DNA of 64,000 nucleotides from positions 1-64,000 of the forward strand of contig CAUJNA010000190.1 of the NCBI GenBank assembly GCA_963377175.1, given 5' to 3'. This document shows, piece by piece, positions 1-8,548 of the stretch. This DNA comes from Effrenium voratum. Lineage: Eukaryota > Sar > Dinophyceae > Suessiales > Symbiodiniaceae. Under the pieces are notes generated by a model. That model saw nothing but the letters and a program-made list of their open reading frames with translations, had not been told where the DNA came from and ran no database searches. Both the position numbers and the translations under genes were made by a program. Position 1 is the first letter of the stretch, and the number at the start of each line of letters is the position of its first letter.

Positions 1-391
1 CGTCCTGCGAAGGATTCGAAGTCTAAAACGCTGCGTGCAGGCGTGAGGCTGCAAAATAGAGACCCCTAGATATGCGTGCAATTTGGCTCCAGGTTGCATT
101 TCAAGCGAGCCAACCTTTGCAGGGCTAAGAAAAAAACAAAAAAAGAAAACAAGGGGTCCCAAAAAAAGGGGTCCCCGAAAAAAAGGGAAAAGGGGTTTCC
201 TTTGGCAAAGCTTGACATCGCTTGAAATGCAACCTGGAGCCAAATTGCGGCGCATATCTAGGGGTCACTATTTTGCAGCCACACGCCTCCACGCAGCGTT
301 TTAGACTTCGAATCCTTCGCAGGACGAGGTCAAATGCTGGACTCTCAGGTAGAATATAAGCCATTTGGGAAACCCCCTCTAAAGAGAGAGG
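1..391. repeat. Foldback element, copy truncated by window edge
   Basis: The left arm (about 1-107) is repeated in inverse orientation at about 222-326, around an A/G-rich loop with repeated GGGGTCCC words. The right side (299-391) continues into the outer end of the same family seen complete at 10454-11003, ending CCCCCTCTAAAGAGAGAG. Short ORFs here are palindrome shadows. Confidence 0.8.
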
Positions 392-434
392 GCGAGGCAC
401 ACGGAATCGGGGCCTGGAATCGGGGCGCCCTGCT

Positions 435-760
435 GTAGAGCAGTGCGCTCACGGAGTTTTCTGGCAGACACCGGGGCAATCCTGCGCCCACGCCAGGATT
501 GAGTGGAGCAATCCTGTGCCCACGCCAGGATTGAGTCGAGCAATCCTCTGCCCAGCGCAGGATTGAGTGGGGCAATCCTGTTGGCGGCGAGTATGTCAGC
601 GCAGTGCTGTGTAGCACTGCGCTGACATAGTTTGTCCGGGCAATCCGGGCGGCGACTCCGGAAGCGCAGTGCTGTACAGCACTGCGCTCCCAGTGTTTTC
701 AGGGAGACACCGGGCAATCCTGTGCCCACGCCAGGATTGACGGCAGGGCGAGTGAATGGT
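435..760. repeat. Cluster of short hairpin repeats
   Basis: Several CAATCCTG...CAGGATTG stem-loops lie at 476-560 and 715-745, mixed with a second hairpin family around GCAGTGCTGTAGCACTGCGC (about 600-625, 663-690). The first family recurs at 7922-7948 and 8258-8352. No coding potential is supported. Confidence 0.75.
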
Positions 761-1123
761 GAAAAAAACACTTCGACAGCGGTATGGCGAGGACCGACCC
801 GCTGACGGACCTTCGGCGCTGGCCCGGTGATGGGTTTTTCGGGCAAAAAAGCGAAGTCGGAATTCGACCTCGGTGTAGAGCAAAGTCGGAATTCCGACCT
901 CGGTGGAAGAATTCCGACCTTGGCGCGGGCTCGGCAGGCTGGCGCGCTTGCCGCTACATAGCACGTGCTCGGCTAACAGTACACGAAGTGAGGGAAAATA
1001 TCCTTCACTTCTGACACCTATAGCCTAATGCAGAAACTATGCACGGTGTGCGTAGTTTCACCGGTCAAATAAAAGCGTGCTACAGCCCTCCCCCCAGGGG
1101 AGGGCTGGAATTTTTTTGCTGGA
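761..1123. other. Short repeats, no gene seen
   Basis: Contains repeats of GTCGGAATTCCGACCTCGG type (about 858-925) and a hairpin with arms AAACTATGCAC / GTGCGTAGTTT (about 1034-1060) that recurs near 6245. No gene recognised. Confidence 0.6.
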
Positions 1124-1257
1124 AGAATTCCGACCTCGGGTGGCGGGGCTCGGCAGGCTGGCTCCGATGCCGGGCAGGTGGCGCGGCCGGGAGGCTTCTA
1201 TGCCTGGCATCGCGCTAGGTATCGAAGCCTCCATGTTGTGCGAGCCATCAAAACGAG

Positions 1258-1400
1258 GTTGGGCGAGCCCGTACTCAGAGTCGTTGGGCGAGCCCGTACT
1301 CAGAGTCGTTGGGCGAGCCCGTACTCAGAGTCGTTGGGCGAACCCGTGCTCAGAGTCGTTGGGCGAACCCGTACTCAGAGTCGTTGGGCAAACCCGTACT
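1258..1400. repeat. 25-bp tandem array (GGGCGAGCCCGTACTCAGAG)
   Basis: About six near-identical 25-bp units, with GAGCCC/GAACCC variants in the later units. The same array is at 8640-8760 with about five units. Confidence 0.9.
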
Positions 1401-1467
1401 ATCCCTACATGCCCGCTCGGCGCTGTGCCTGCTCGGCACGTCAAAAGGGCACGTACCCAGCGCACGC

Positions 1468-1592
1468 CACTTGTACAGTGGCCTGCCACTTGAACAGTGG
1501 CCCCCTCCACTTGTACAGTGGCCTGCCACTTGTACAGCGGCCGCCACTTTCACAGTGGCCTCCACTTTCACAGTGGCCGCCACTTTCACAGT
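1468..1592. repeat. Array of CCACTTTCACAGTGGCC mini-hairpins
   Basis: Seven or so 17-20 bp units, each a CCACT...AGTGG stem with a TTCAC or TGTAC loop, nearly head-to-tail. The related array is at 8832-8942. Units are abutted rather than separated by unique spacers. Confidence 0.85.
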
Positions 1593-1638
1593 GGCCCACA
1601 ACGCCTGCTCCAAGCTGCGCCTGCTGGCGCTGTACCCA

Positions 1639-1840
1639 CTCGGCACTGTGCCTGCTTGGCACATCTACCTACACTGTGCCTGCTCGGCACATCTACCTAC
1701 AAGTGCCTGCTCGGCACTGTGCCTGCTCGGCGCATCTACCTACAAGTGCCTGCTCGGCACTGTGCCTGCTCGGCGCATCTACCTACAAGTGCCTGCTCGG
1801 CGCTGTGCCTGCTCGGCACGTCCTAGTGCCTGCTCGGCAC
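1639..1840. repeat. 27-bp tandem array (TGCTCGGCACATCTACCTAC)
   Basis: Units alternate GCCTGCTCGGCAC(T/A) with ATCTACCTACAAGT. The second copy is at 8996-9172. The apparent His/Leu/Cys-rich ORFs on both strands are products of this repeat. Confidence 0.85.
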
Positions 1841-2096
1841 TGCCCCGCCTCCCAGCGAAGTTCTCCAGGATGTCCGACCTGACACATACGGCAGCCTGAC
1901 AGGAAAAAAACGGTGGGGAGGGGGCACTTCCAGGGGCTGAACCACATGCACATGCAAAACCGTGCGAAAAACCGTGCAAGCTGTTCCACGTGTCATGTCA
2001 TGCAAAAAAACAAGCTGTTCCACGTGTCATGTCATGCAAAAAACCGCATGCAAAACCGTGCAAAAAAACAAGCTGTTCCACACGTCATGCAAAATG

Positions 2097-2440
2097 CGGG
2101 GTCCCTTGCTATACGTGCTATATGTGCTATATGGCTCTTACAAGGCAAGCCACTGAACCTCCACTCTCCCCCAAATCCTTGCTATACGTGCTATATGTGC
2201 TATATGGCTCTTACAAGGCAAGCCACTGAACCTCCACTCTCCCCCGGGTCCTTGCTATATGTGCTATATGTGCTACATGGCTCTCACAAGGCAAGCCGCA
2301 GAGCTGTATACTATACACATAGCATCTCCAACATGTACCAAATATGCATTGTATAGCACATATAGTGTATTTTAACGCGCGTCGCACATATAGCACATAT
2401 AGCAAGGACCCAGGAGAGTGTGGGGGTTCAGCGGCTTGGC
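2097..2440. repeat. GCTATATGTGCTATATGG-rich foldback repeat
   Basis: Three partial tandem units of a ~70-bp sequence (TGCTATATGTGCTATATGG then CTTACAAGGCAAGCC) are followed near 2380-2460 by an inverted partner. The family recurs at 9530-9990 and at 10310-10390. Confidence 0.8.
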
Positions 2441-2456
2441 GTGTAAGACCCATATA

Positions 2457-2488
2457 GCATTTGGGAAACCCCCTCTAAAGAGAGAGAG
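2457..2488. repeat. Solo end of the foldback element family
   Basis: Matches the outer terminus of the 10454-11003 element (TTTGGGAAACCCCCTCTAAA). It abuts the truncated coding fragment to its right. Confidence 0.7.
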
Positions 2489-2805
2489 GCCTCGTCCATC
2501 CGCTCCAGTGCGCGCCGCAGCGTCGCCGCGCCGACGTGGCTCCGCGCGGAGATGCCCCACACAATGTGGTCCCAGCGGCAGACGCCCAGGTCCAGCATCG
2601 CGGCCAGCGAGACCTTCGGGCACCAGCCGGGCCCCACGTACGGTAACAAATTCAGGCAGGACTGCCTCGCGTCGCAGCAGCCCTCCACAAAGCCCAGGTC
2701 CGGCAGCACGCCGTCCACGGGCTCAACGCCATCGGCCGGGCACAGGATCGGCAGGGGGAAGGGGGCGTTGGCCAGCCCGTTGCGCCTGCAGCGCACCACG
2801 TCCAC
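2488..2805 (-). pseudogene. Truncated coding fragment, function unknown (virus-like region)
   Basis: Read leftward from 2805 this stretch encodes about 105 non-repetitive residues including NAPFPLPILCPADGVEPV, LLPYVGPGWCPKVSLAAML and HVGAATLRRALERMDE. The composition is that of a real protein rather than of the surrounding satellites. It is cut on its N-terminal side by the 17-bp array (2829 on) and on its C-terminal side by the end of a foldback element (2457-2488), so both natural ends are missing. I do not recognise the family. It may be a fragment of the same virus-like source as the 11.5-15.3 kb cluster, since it shares that cluster's intronless, Ala/Pro/Gly-rich style. That link is inference. 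Confidence 0.45.
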
Positions 2806-2828
2806 GCCGACGTACAGAGCGTCTCTCT

Positions 2829-3755
2829 GACACTCTGCAAAGGAGAGTGCTCTGCAAAGGAGAGTGCTCTCTCTTCACCGCGCCCGAAGCTGACTCACCG
2901 AAGCTGACTCATTTATTTCTTTAGTGGTGTGTCTTCACTGACAGAGAATATTTGACTTCGCGCCCGTCCTGTTGCACTCCTCTGGATTTCCCTTCACACA
3001 CCCCCGCAAGCTGACTCGCCCCCCCAAAAGAAGACGACATCACACACACAACTCCAAAGCTGACTCGTCTCCATCCCCGCAAAGAAGTGCGCTCTGCAAA
3101 GGAGAGTGCTCTGCAAAGGAGAGTGCTCTGCAAAGGAGAGTGGTTTGCAAAGGAGAGTGCTCTGCAAAGAAGTGTGCTCTGCAAAGGAGAGTGCTCTGCA
3201 AAGAAGTGTGCTTTGCAAAGGAGAGTGCTCTGCAAAGGAGCGTGCTCTGCAAAGAAGCGTGCTCTGCAAAGGAGGGTGCTCTGCAAAGGAGAGTGCTCTG
3301 CAAAGGAGAGTGCTCTGCAAAGGAGAGCGCTCTGCAAAGGAGAGTGCTCTGCAAAGGAGAGTGCTCTGTCTTCACCGCGCCCGAAGCTGACTCACCGAAG
3401 CGACCTATTTATTTCTCTAGTTGTGTGTCTTCACAAACAGAAAATATTTGACTTCGCGCCCGAAGCTGACTCGTCTCCATCCCCGCAAAGAAGTGTGCTC
3501 TGCAGAGGAGAGTGCTCTGCAAAGAAGCGTGCTCTGCAGAGGAGAGTGCTCTGCAGAGGAGAGTGCTCTGCAAAGAAGCGTGCTCTGCAGAGGAGAGTGC
3601 TCTGCAGAGGAGAGTCCTCTGCACTCTGCAAAGAAGCGTGCTCTGCAGAGGAGAGTGCTCTGCAAAGGAGAGTGCTCTGCAAAGAAGCGTGCTCTGCAAA
3701 GGAGAGTGCTCTGCAAAGAAGCGTGCTCTGCAGAGGAGAGTGCTCTGCAAAGGAC
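2829..3755. repeat. Three arrays of a 17-bp tandem repeat
   Basis: The unit is TGCAAAGGAGAGTGCTC, with common variants containing CAAAGAAGCG or CAGAGGAGAG. Arrays lie at about 2829-2873 (short), 3079-3368 and 3484-3754. They are separated by a repeated spacer containing CACCGCGCCCGAAGCTGACT, so a longer unit appears to have been duplicated. The unit has no stop in any of six frames, and 17 is not a multiple of 3, so each strand reads as a 17-residue periodic peptide in every frame. This explains the overlapping long ORFs; none is proposed as a gene. The same unit, inverted, interrupts the fibre-like gene at 13191-13757. Confidence 0.95.
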
Positions 3756-3958
3756 ACTATAGGTATCAGAAGTGAAGGATGCTTTCCTTCACTTCATGTC
3801 CTGGTAGCCGAGCACATGCTATGTGGCGGCAAGCGCACCAGCCTGCCGAGCCCGCGCCACCCCCGAAATTTTCGGTGATTTGTCCCGAAATTTTCGAGCG
3901 CGCAGGTACTGCGATTGGCGCCACCCGGTCAAATCATTTCGGCAAAAACATATGAAAC

Positions 3959-5044
3959 ATGTTTGAAGGACCTGTCACGGGCAACATCCCGGAGGTCCTG
4001 GACAACGGAGAGGTAACTGACGGCACGCACGTCACCGCAGGGCAGCTGGCCCTGGCTCTGGCGCAAGTTGCAGACCTGGCGGTAAACACGGCAACAACGC
4101 GGCAGCCATCCAGTCGCTGGACGACCGGGTCACCGCAGAGCTGGCCTCCAAGCTGGACAGCAGCGCGCTGGCGCCGGCAATTGCGCCCCTGGCCACGGCG
4201 GCGGCCCTGGCCGCCACGGACGCAGGTGGCCGCGCACGGAAGCAGCATTGCACCGAAGCTGTCCAACTACAGCACCACGGCGGCCATAAACGGCTCCATT
4301 GCCTTGGCCAACAACGCCACGCTGGCGGCGGCGGCCAACTACGGCCTTAAGACGGTGGTGGACCAGCACTTCCTAGACATAGTGGCGAGAATTTCGCCGG
4401 AGGTGGACACTAAGGTGGCCAACGCTCTTCTGGGGGCTGTCACCGCCGCAGCGCTGGCTTGCAAGCCAAGACGCCTTCATCTTGGGGCTGCAGGCCTCCA
4501 AGGCGCCAGCGCGCTAACCGCGTACGCTCGCTGTTGGCCGTCGACACTTTTTTAAAGGCCGCTCTTCTGGCCGCAGTCACCACGGCGCCCTTGGCAAGGC
4601 GGCGCCAGCGCGCTGGCCGCCTTGCTCTTCTTGGTGGACGGGTGAAACACGCCGCTGGAGGTAGACACCAAGATAGCAAACGCCCTGCTGGGTCTTACCA
4701 CCAAGGCCTTTGTTGCAGCGCAGCTTGCCAGCCGCGACGCCAGCATCACGGCGCTCCAGGGGGCCAAGAACGCAACGCTGCTGGCCTTGTAACGCCACGA
4801 ACGCCGCGCTCTCAGCCAGCAAGACCACGAGCGCCCTCGACGCAATTCTTGCGAAGCTCGCCGCCCTGCAGCTTTCCGGAAGCGGCGGAGTTGTTAACGC
4901 GCCGGCCTGGGCGGGCTTCACTACTTGGAAGCTTGTTCGCGGAAGCAACGTCGTTCGCAACCTGCATCTGAAGGCTTCTCTCTCTGCTGCGCTGGCCAAC
5001 GGCGACGACACGCTAAGCATTAGCCGGGCCTGCCCAACCGTGTA
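3959..5044 (+). pseudogene. Degenerate copy of fibre-like virion protein gene
   Basis: It starts at an ATG giving MFEGPVTGNIPEVLDNGEV, the same N-terminus as the minus-strand copy starting at 15275. It then continues in pieces across frames: QLALALAQVADLAVNT, KLSNYSTTAAINGSIALANN, GLKTVVDQHFLDIVARI, EVDTKVANALLGAVTAAAL, ending near NLHLKASLSAALANGDDTLS about 5020. Several frameshifts and a shortened middle make it non-functional. The family is Ala/Leu/Thr-rich with repeated ALxxRDASI and NALLG units, the style of long trimeric coiled-coil phage or virus tail-fibre proteins. That assignment is inference from composition and repeat pattern. It lies directly downstream of the 17-bp arrays. Confidence 0.65.
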
Positions 5045-5085
5045 GGTGCGCGCAATGTTTTAGGCGAAGGCGCTTAGGGTCATGG

Positions 5086-5472
5086 CTAGCCCTCCAGCTG
5101 GAAGCCTTTGCCGTGAAGCTGGCCAAGGCCACGGAGCTCTGGCTGTTGGAGCGCACCAGTAAATTGCCTAGCGTGGTAGGGCTCCAGCAGCACCTTGCCC
5201 AGGGTGGCCTTGTCGGTCCCTCCGTCAAGAAACTTGTGCTTTAGCAGCAGGGCTAAGGCCGTTGCGTCCTTCTTCTCCACTGTGTTGCCGGCCTCCAGGG
5301 TTGCGTCCAGGATCTGAGGCCGTAGACGTCCACCGTTGGGCGAACCAGTAACAAAAAAAATATGCCTCCAGGCCGGCGTCCCCGCATCACCTGTCACACC
5401 CTCAGTATCATCTTCGGTCTGCGAAAAAAACGGATGAAAACAAAGGAAACCCGTTGGGCGGGCCAGTATCAA
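5086..5472 (-). pseudogene. Coding fragment with LLLKHKFLD motif, function unknown
   Basis: Read leftward it encodes 128 residues. The C-terminal ~80 (from about 5330 to 5086) look like genuine protein: ILDATLEAGNTVEKKDATAL, LLLKHKFLDGGTDKATLGKV, EPYHARQFTGALQQPELRGL, then a stop. The N-terminal part runs into GTTGGGCGG tandem repeats (5456-5568) and is probably not original, so the gene seems 5'-truncated. It faces the fibre-like copy tail to tail. I do not recognise the family. By location and style it may belong to the same virus-like gene set. Confidence 0.45.
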
Positions 5473-5668
5473 ACCTGAACGGGTTGGGCGGCGGGGCCCT
5501 TATAGGAGCCAGTATCAAGCGCAGGTTGGGCGGGCCAGTATGTATCAAACCTGAACGGGTTGGGCGGCGGTATAGGAATCTTATAGGAAACTCATAGGAA
5601 ACCCGTAGGAAGCCCTCTTCTTCTTTTCTTATGGGCTTCCTATGGACTTCCTATGAGTTTCCTATCAA
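5456..5668. repeat. GTTGGGCGG tandem repeats and a long imperfect hairpin
   Basis: Repeats of AACGGGTTGGGCGGCGG and GGGCCAGTATCAA occupy 5456-5568. They are followed by a stem-loop whose left arm (5581-5618) carries ATAGGAAACTCATAGGAAAC and whose right arm (5630-5668) carries the complementary TTCCTATGAGTTTCCTATC. The loop is CTTCTTCTTTTC. Confidence 0.75.
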
Positions 5669-6240
5669 GAGTTGGCTAGGGCCTGCAGCAAATGTAGTCT
5701 GTATGGTTGTCCTGCTTCGGGACTCATGTCTGGAGGGCAGGGCAATTGCAGGGCTGTGTAAGCCATGCAGGCTCGTGAGAGGGCAGTCTGGCGAGCCACT
5801 CTTGACATGTGCCAGGATTCTTGGCACCACATTGCACTCATGCATCCAACGCAGCCATTTGCAGTGGGTGTGCTGGCTCTGGATGGCACCAGTCTGCAGA
5901 CGAGTGCATTCCTGCTCCGTCGCAGGTCGGGAGCCTGCCAGGCGCTAAAGAGATGGTCCTGGCATTTCGGAGTGCAGTGGCAATGCTTGCCGGACAGAGC
6001 CTGTTTGCTGACCCGTCCTACGCGGCCAAGGAAGGTGGGTACTCTGCAGTCAGAGTGCTAAGGTACACTCCTTGCTCCTTCACGCCTGCAATGCTTTGAC
6101 GCTTATATGAGTGATTGCACCGGGCTTCCAGGGCCTGGATTTTTGCGCTGTTGCAGCCGAAGGCCCAGGACTTGGAGAAGGTTTTTTCGCGCCTGCAGGC
6201 GTCTACCCACACCAAGGTGCATTGGTGGTCGCGCAGCATC
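5669..6240. other. Unique sequence, no supported gene
   Basis: ORFs up to about 105 codons exist on both strands, but none has recognisable motifs, repeats or a partner elsewhere in the window. Confidence 0.5.
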
Positions 6241-6640
6241 TGGAAATGCAGAAACTATGCACGGCGTACATAGTTTCACCGGTCACATAAAAGCGTGCTA
6301 CAGTCCTCCCCTGGGAGGAGTCAGGGGAGGACTGGAATTTTTTTCCTTGGAAGAATTCCAACCTCGGGTGGTGCGGCCGGGTTGAGCTGCCCTGGAAAGC
6401 GACGCTCGAAAACACAAGTGGCACTTGTGTCTTCGAAGTGGGTTCGTTTCAATGCGTTCCAGGCGAGAGACGGCATTCCGCAAAGCGAGGCCGGCTCCGC
6501 GGCTTCGGTCTGAGCGAGGCCGGCTCCGCGGCTTCGGTCTTGGAGCGAGGCCGGCTCCGCGGCTTCGGTCTTGGAGCCCGCGCCAGGCCCGCGCCAGGCC
6601 CGCACCAGGCCCGCACCAGGCCCGCGCCACCGCACCAGGG
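6241..6640. repeat. Hairpin repeat plus 31-bp and CCCGCGCCAGG tandem repeats
   Basis: A hairpin with AAACTATGCAC arms (about 6245-6275) precedes a GGACTG-flanked stem at 6300-6335; both have a counterpart at 1034-1110. Three ~31-bp units containing GCGAGGCCGGCTCCGCGGCT lie at 6485-6575, then short CCCGC(A/G)CCAGG units to about 6640. Confidence 0.75.
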
Positions 6641-6953
6641 TTTTTTTCGGAAGTAGCGTGGCTGCAATGTGACTCAATTTGATTTGACCGGTGGCGCCGG
6701 TCAATCGCAAGCGCGGCCGGGTTGAGGCCTCTATGCCGGGCAGGTGGCGCGGCCGGGAGGCTTCAATGCCAGGCAGGTGGCGCGGCGGTGCGTTCATCCT
6801 GCTGGCCTCCGGTGGTCTCTGCCGCGGCGGGCGGGCTGGCGCCTGTGGGTTTTAAACAACTCAGCACAGCTGCCTCTATTCTCATCTTGAAAATTCGGGC
6901 GTTTGCGTCGCTGCTCGCCGGGACGGGTAAGAAAACACCAAGAGTGTTCAGCG

Positions 6954-7894
6954 ATGGCACCTGTGCGCCGGCCTGAGAAGAAGTGCCCGCACGGGCGGCG
7001 GCTGGCTCAATGCCGCGACTGCGGCGGGTCGTCCTTCTGCGAGCATGGGCGACAGCGGGCTCAATGCCGCGACTGCGGCGGGTCGTCCTTCTGCGAGCAT
7101 GGGCGACAGCGGGCTACTTGTCGCGACTGCGGCGGCGCGTCGGTCTGAGGCGGGCTCAGTGCTGCGACTGCGGCGGCGCGTCGGTCTGCGAGCATGGGCG
7201 GAGGCGACACCGGTGTCGTGACTGCGGCGGCGCGTCGGTCTGCGTGCACGGGCGGCGGCGGTACCAGTGCCGCGATTGCAGCAATTTCGTATGTCAAATC
7301 CAGGGCTGTCCTCGGCAAGACCTCCCGTTTTCCAGCGCGCCGAACTTGCTGCGACATATGCGAGCGACGCACGGCGACAATCCGCGCGCAGTGACCAAGA
7401 GTAACGAGCTTGAGGTGCACCAAGCGCTCCGCGACGCGCAGATCGCCTTCGAGTACCAGCACTACCTGCCCTTCCGCGGCTGCGGGATGGAGTCGGAGAC
7501 GGGCCACGCCTTCGCGGACTTTGCCCTGCCGACCCCGTGGGGCTACGTCCTGCTGGAGGTTGACGAGGAGCAGCACAATGCTTACGACCCCAGCTGCAAC
7601 GTGCGCAGGGACTTCGACATGGCCGCCAGCGTGGCGCTCGGCAGCGGCCACAAGCTGCTGGTGCTGCGCTACAACCCGGACGCCTTCAAGATCGCCGGCA
7701 TGACGCGGCGGACCACCAAGAAGGAGCGCCACGCGCAGCTGATTCGCCTGCTGGGAGAGCTGTTGGCGCGCGAGCCGGAGGCGCCTTTCACCCGCCTCTT
7801 TCTCTTCTACGACCGGGACGCGGAGAACAGCACGCTGCCCTGCGTGGCGGAGCACTGGTCCGAGCCCGCGCGCGCCGTGTCACGCTGCGCCTAG
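6954..7894 (+). pseudogene. Cys/His zinc-repeat protein with PD-(D/E)XK-like nuclease domain, frameshifted
   Basis: From the ATG at 6954 (MAPVRRPEKKCPHGRR) the N-terminus has short zinc-binding-type repeats of the form C-x-H-G-R-x5-C-x2-C-G-G. After three repeats the frame ends at a TGA at 7147. The reading continues in the next frame from about 7150 (AQCCDCGGASVCEHGRRR) to a stop at 7892-7894, as if part of one repeat had been deleted. A C2H2-like segment (CQIQGCPRQDLPFSSAPNLL ... HMRATH) follows. The C-terminal half has NELEVHQALRDAQIAFEY, HAFADFALPTPWGYVLLEVD and EEQHNAYD, which reads as a restriction-endonuclease-like fold: an early Glu, Asp in FADFAL, and E-x-D on the next strand. The role is presumably a DNA-binding nuclease of a virus or selfish element. 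The single disabling break suggests recent decay. Confidence 0.7.
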
Positions 7895-7904
7895 AGTCAG
7901 GCAG

Positions 7905-8500
7905 TTTTCTGGGAGACCGGGGCAATCCTGTATTGGGCACAGGATTGACGGGGGGCAACCCTGCAGGTTCGCCGAAACTTTAGACAGTTGTCGGCTTAGA
8001 CGACAACCTCGACATTTTTTTTCCTGGGAAGAATCCCGACCTTGGAGCGGGCTCGGCAGGGCTCCGATGCCGGGCAGGTGGCGCGGCCGGGTGGCGCAGC
8101 GCCAATCCGTATGACCGTCACGGTGTAGGGTTTTTGGCCTCGGAGCTGGAAACAGGCACCAACCATTTTTTGGTTGCTGCCCGCGTGGAGTTCGGAACTG
8201 GAAACAGGCGCCACCCTTTTTTTGGGCGCTGCCCGCGTGGAGTTCCACGTGGAGTTCCCCTCAATCCTGGGGTGACAACAGGATTGAAGGAGGCAATCCT
8301 GGGGTGACAACAGGATTGAAGGGGGCAATCCTGGGGTGACAACAGGATTGAGAACACTTGGCTGGCGCGGCTCCGATGCCGGGCAGGTGGCGCGGCAGGG
8401 CTTCTATGCCAGGCAGGTGGCGCGGCAGGAATGTGGCGCGCTAGGTATCGAAGCCTCCACGTCGGCGGGCTGGCGCGGATGCCGGGCAGGTTCGCCGAAA
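7905..8500. repeat. Hairpins and an inverted-duplicate segment
   Basis: CAATCCTG/CAGGATTG stem-loops lie at 7922-7948 and at 8258-8352 (about three units with GGGGTGACAA loops). The part from about 8140 to 8480, containing GGTTGCTGCCCGCGTGGAG and GATGCCGGGCAGGTGGCGC, is present in inverse orientation at about 11099-11350. No gene supported. Confidence 0.7.
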
Positions 8501-8548
8501 CTTTAGACAGTGGTCCCCCCACAGGACCACTGGAAATTTTTTTTCCTG

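Larger units (their letters stand above)
1124..2440. repeat. Composite satellite block, copy 1
   Basis: A mosaic of three tandem arrays followed by an A-rich tract and a CTATATGT-rich foldback. The same components recur in the same order and orientation at about 8549-9890, so this is a direct segmental duplication about 7.4 kb apart. Every ORF inside is a reading of tandem units and none is proposed as a gene. Confidence 0.8.

Noticed and set aside
1258..1840. Possible CRISPR-like array of short palindromes
   Set aside because: Units are head-to-tail without unique spacers, there are no cas genes, and the genome is eukaryotic.
2921..3878. Proteins of repeated LLCRALSFAEHSPLQST or ECSAKESALQRRVLCKG type
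   Set aside because: The 17-bp unit has no stop in any frame, so all six frames are open; no start context or conserved flank supports translation.
5631..6385. ORFs of 92-105 codons on both strands
   Set aside because: No motif, no duplicate elsewhere in the window, and comparable ORFs on the opposite strand.
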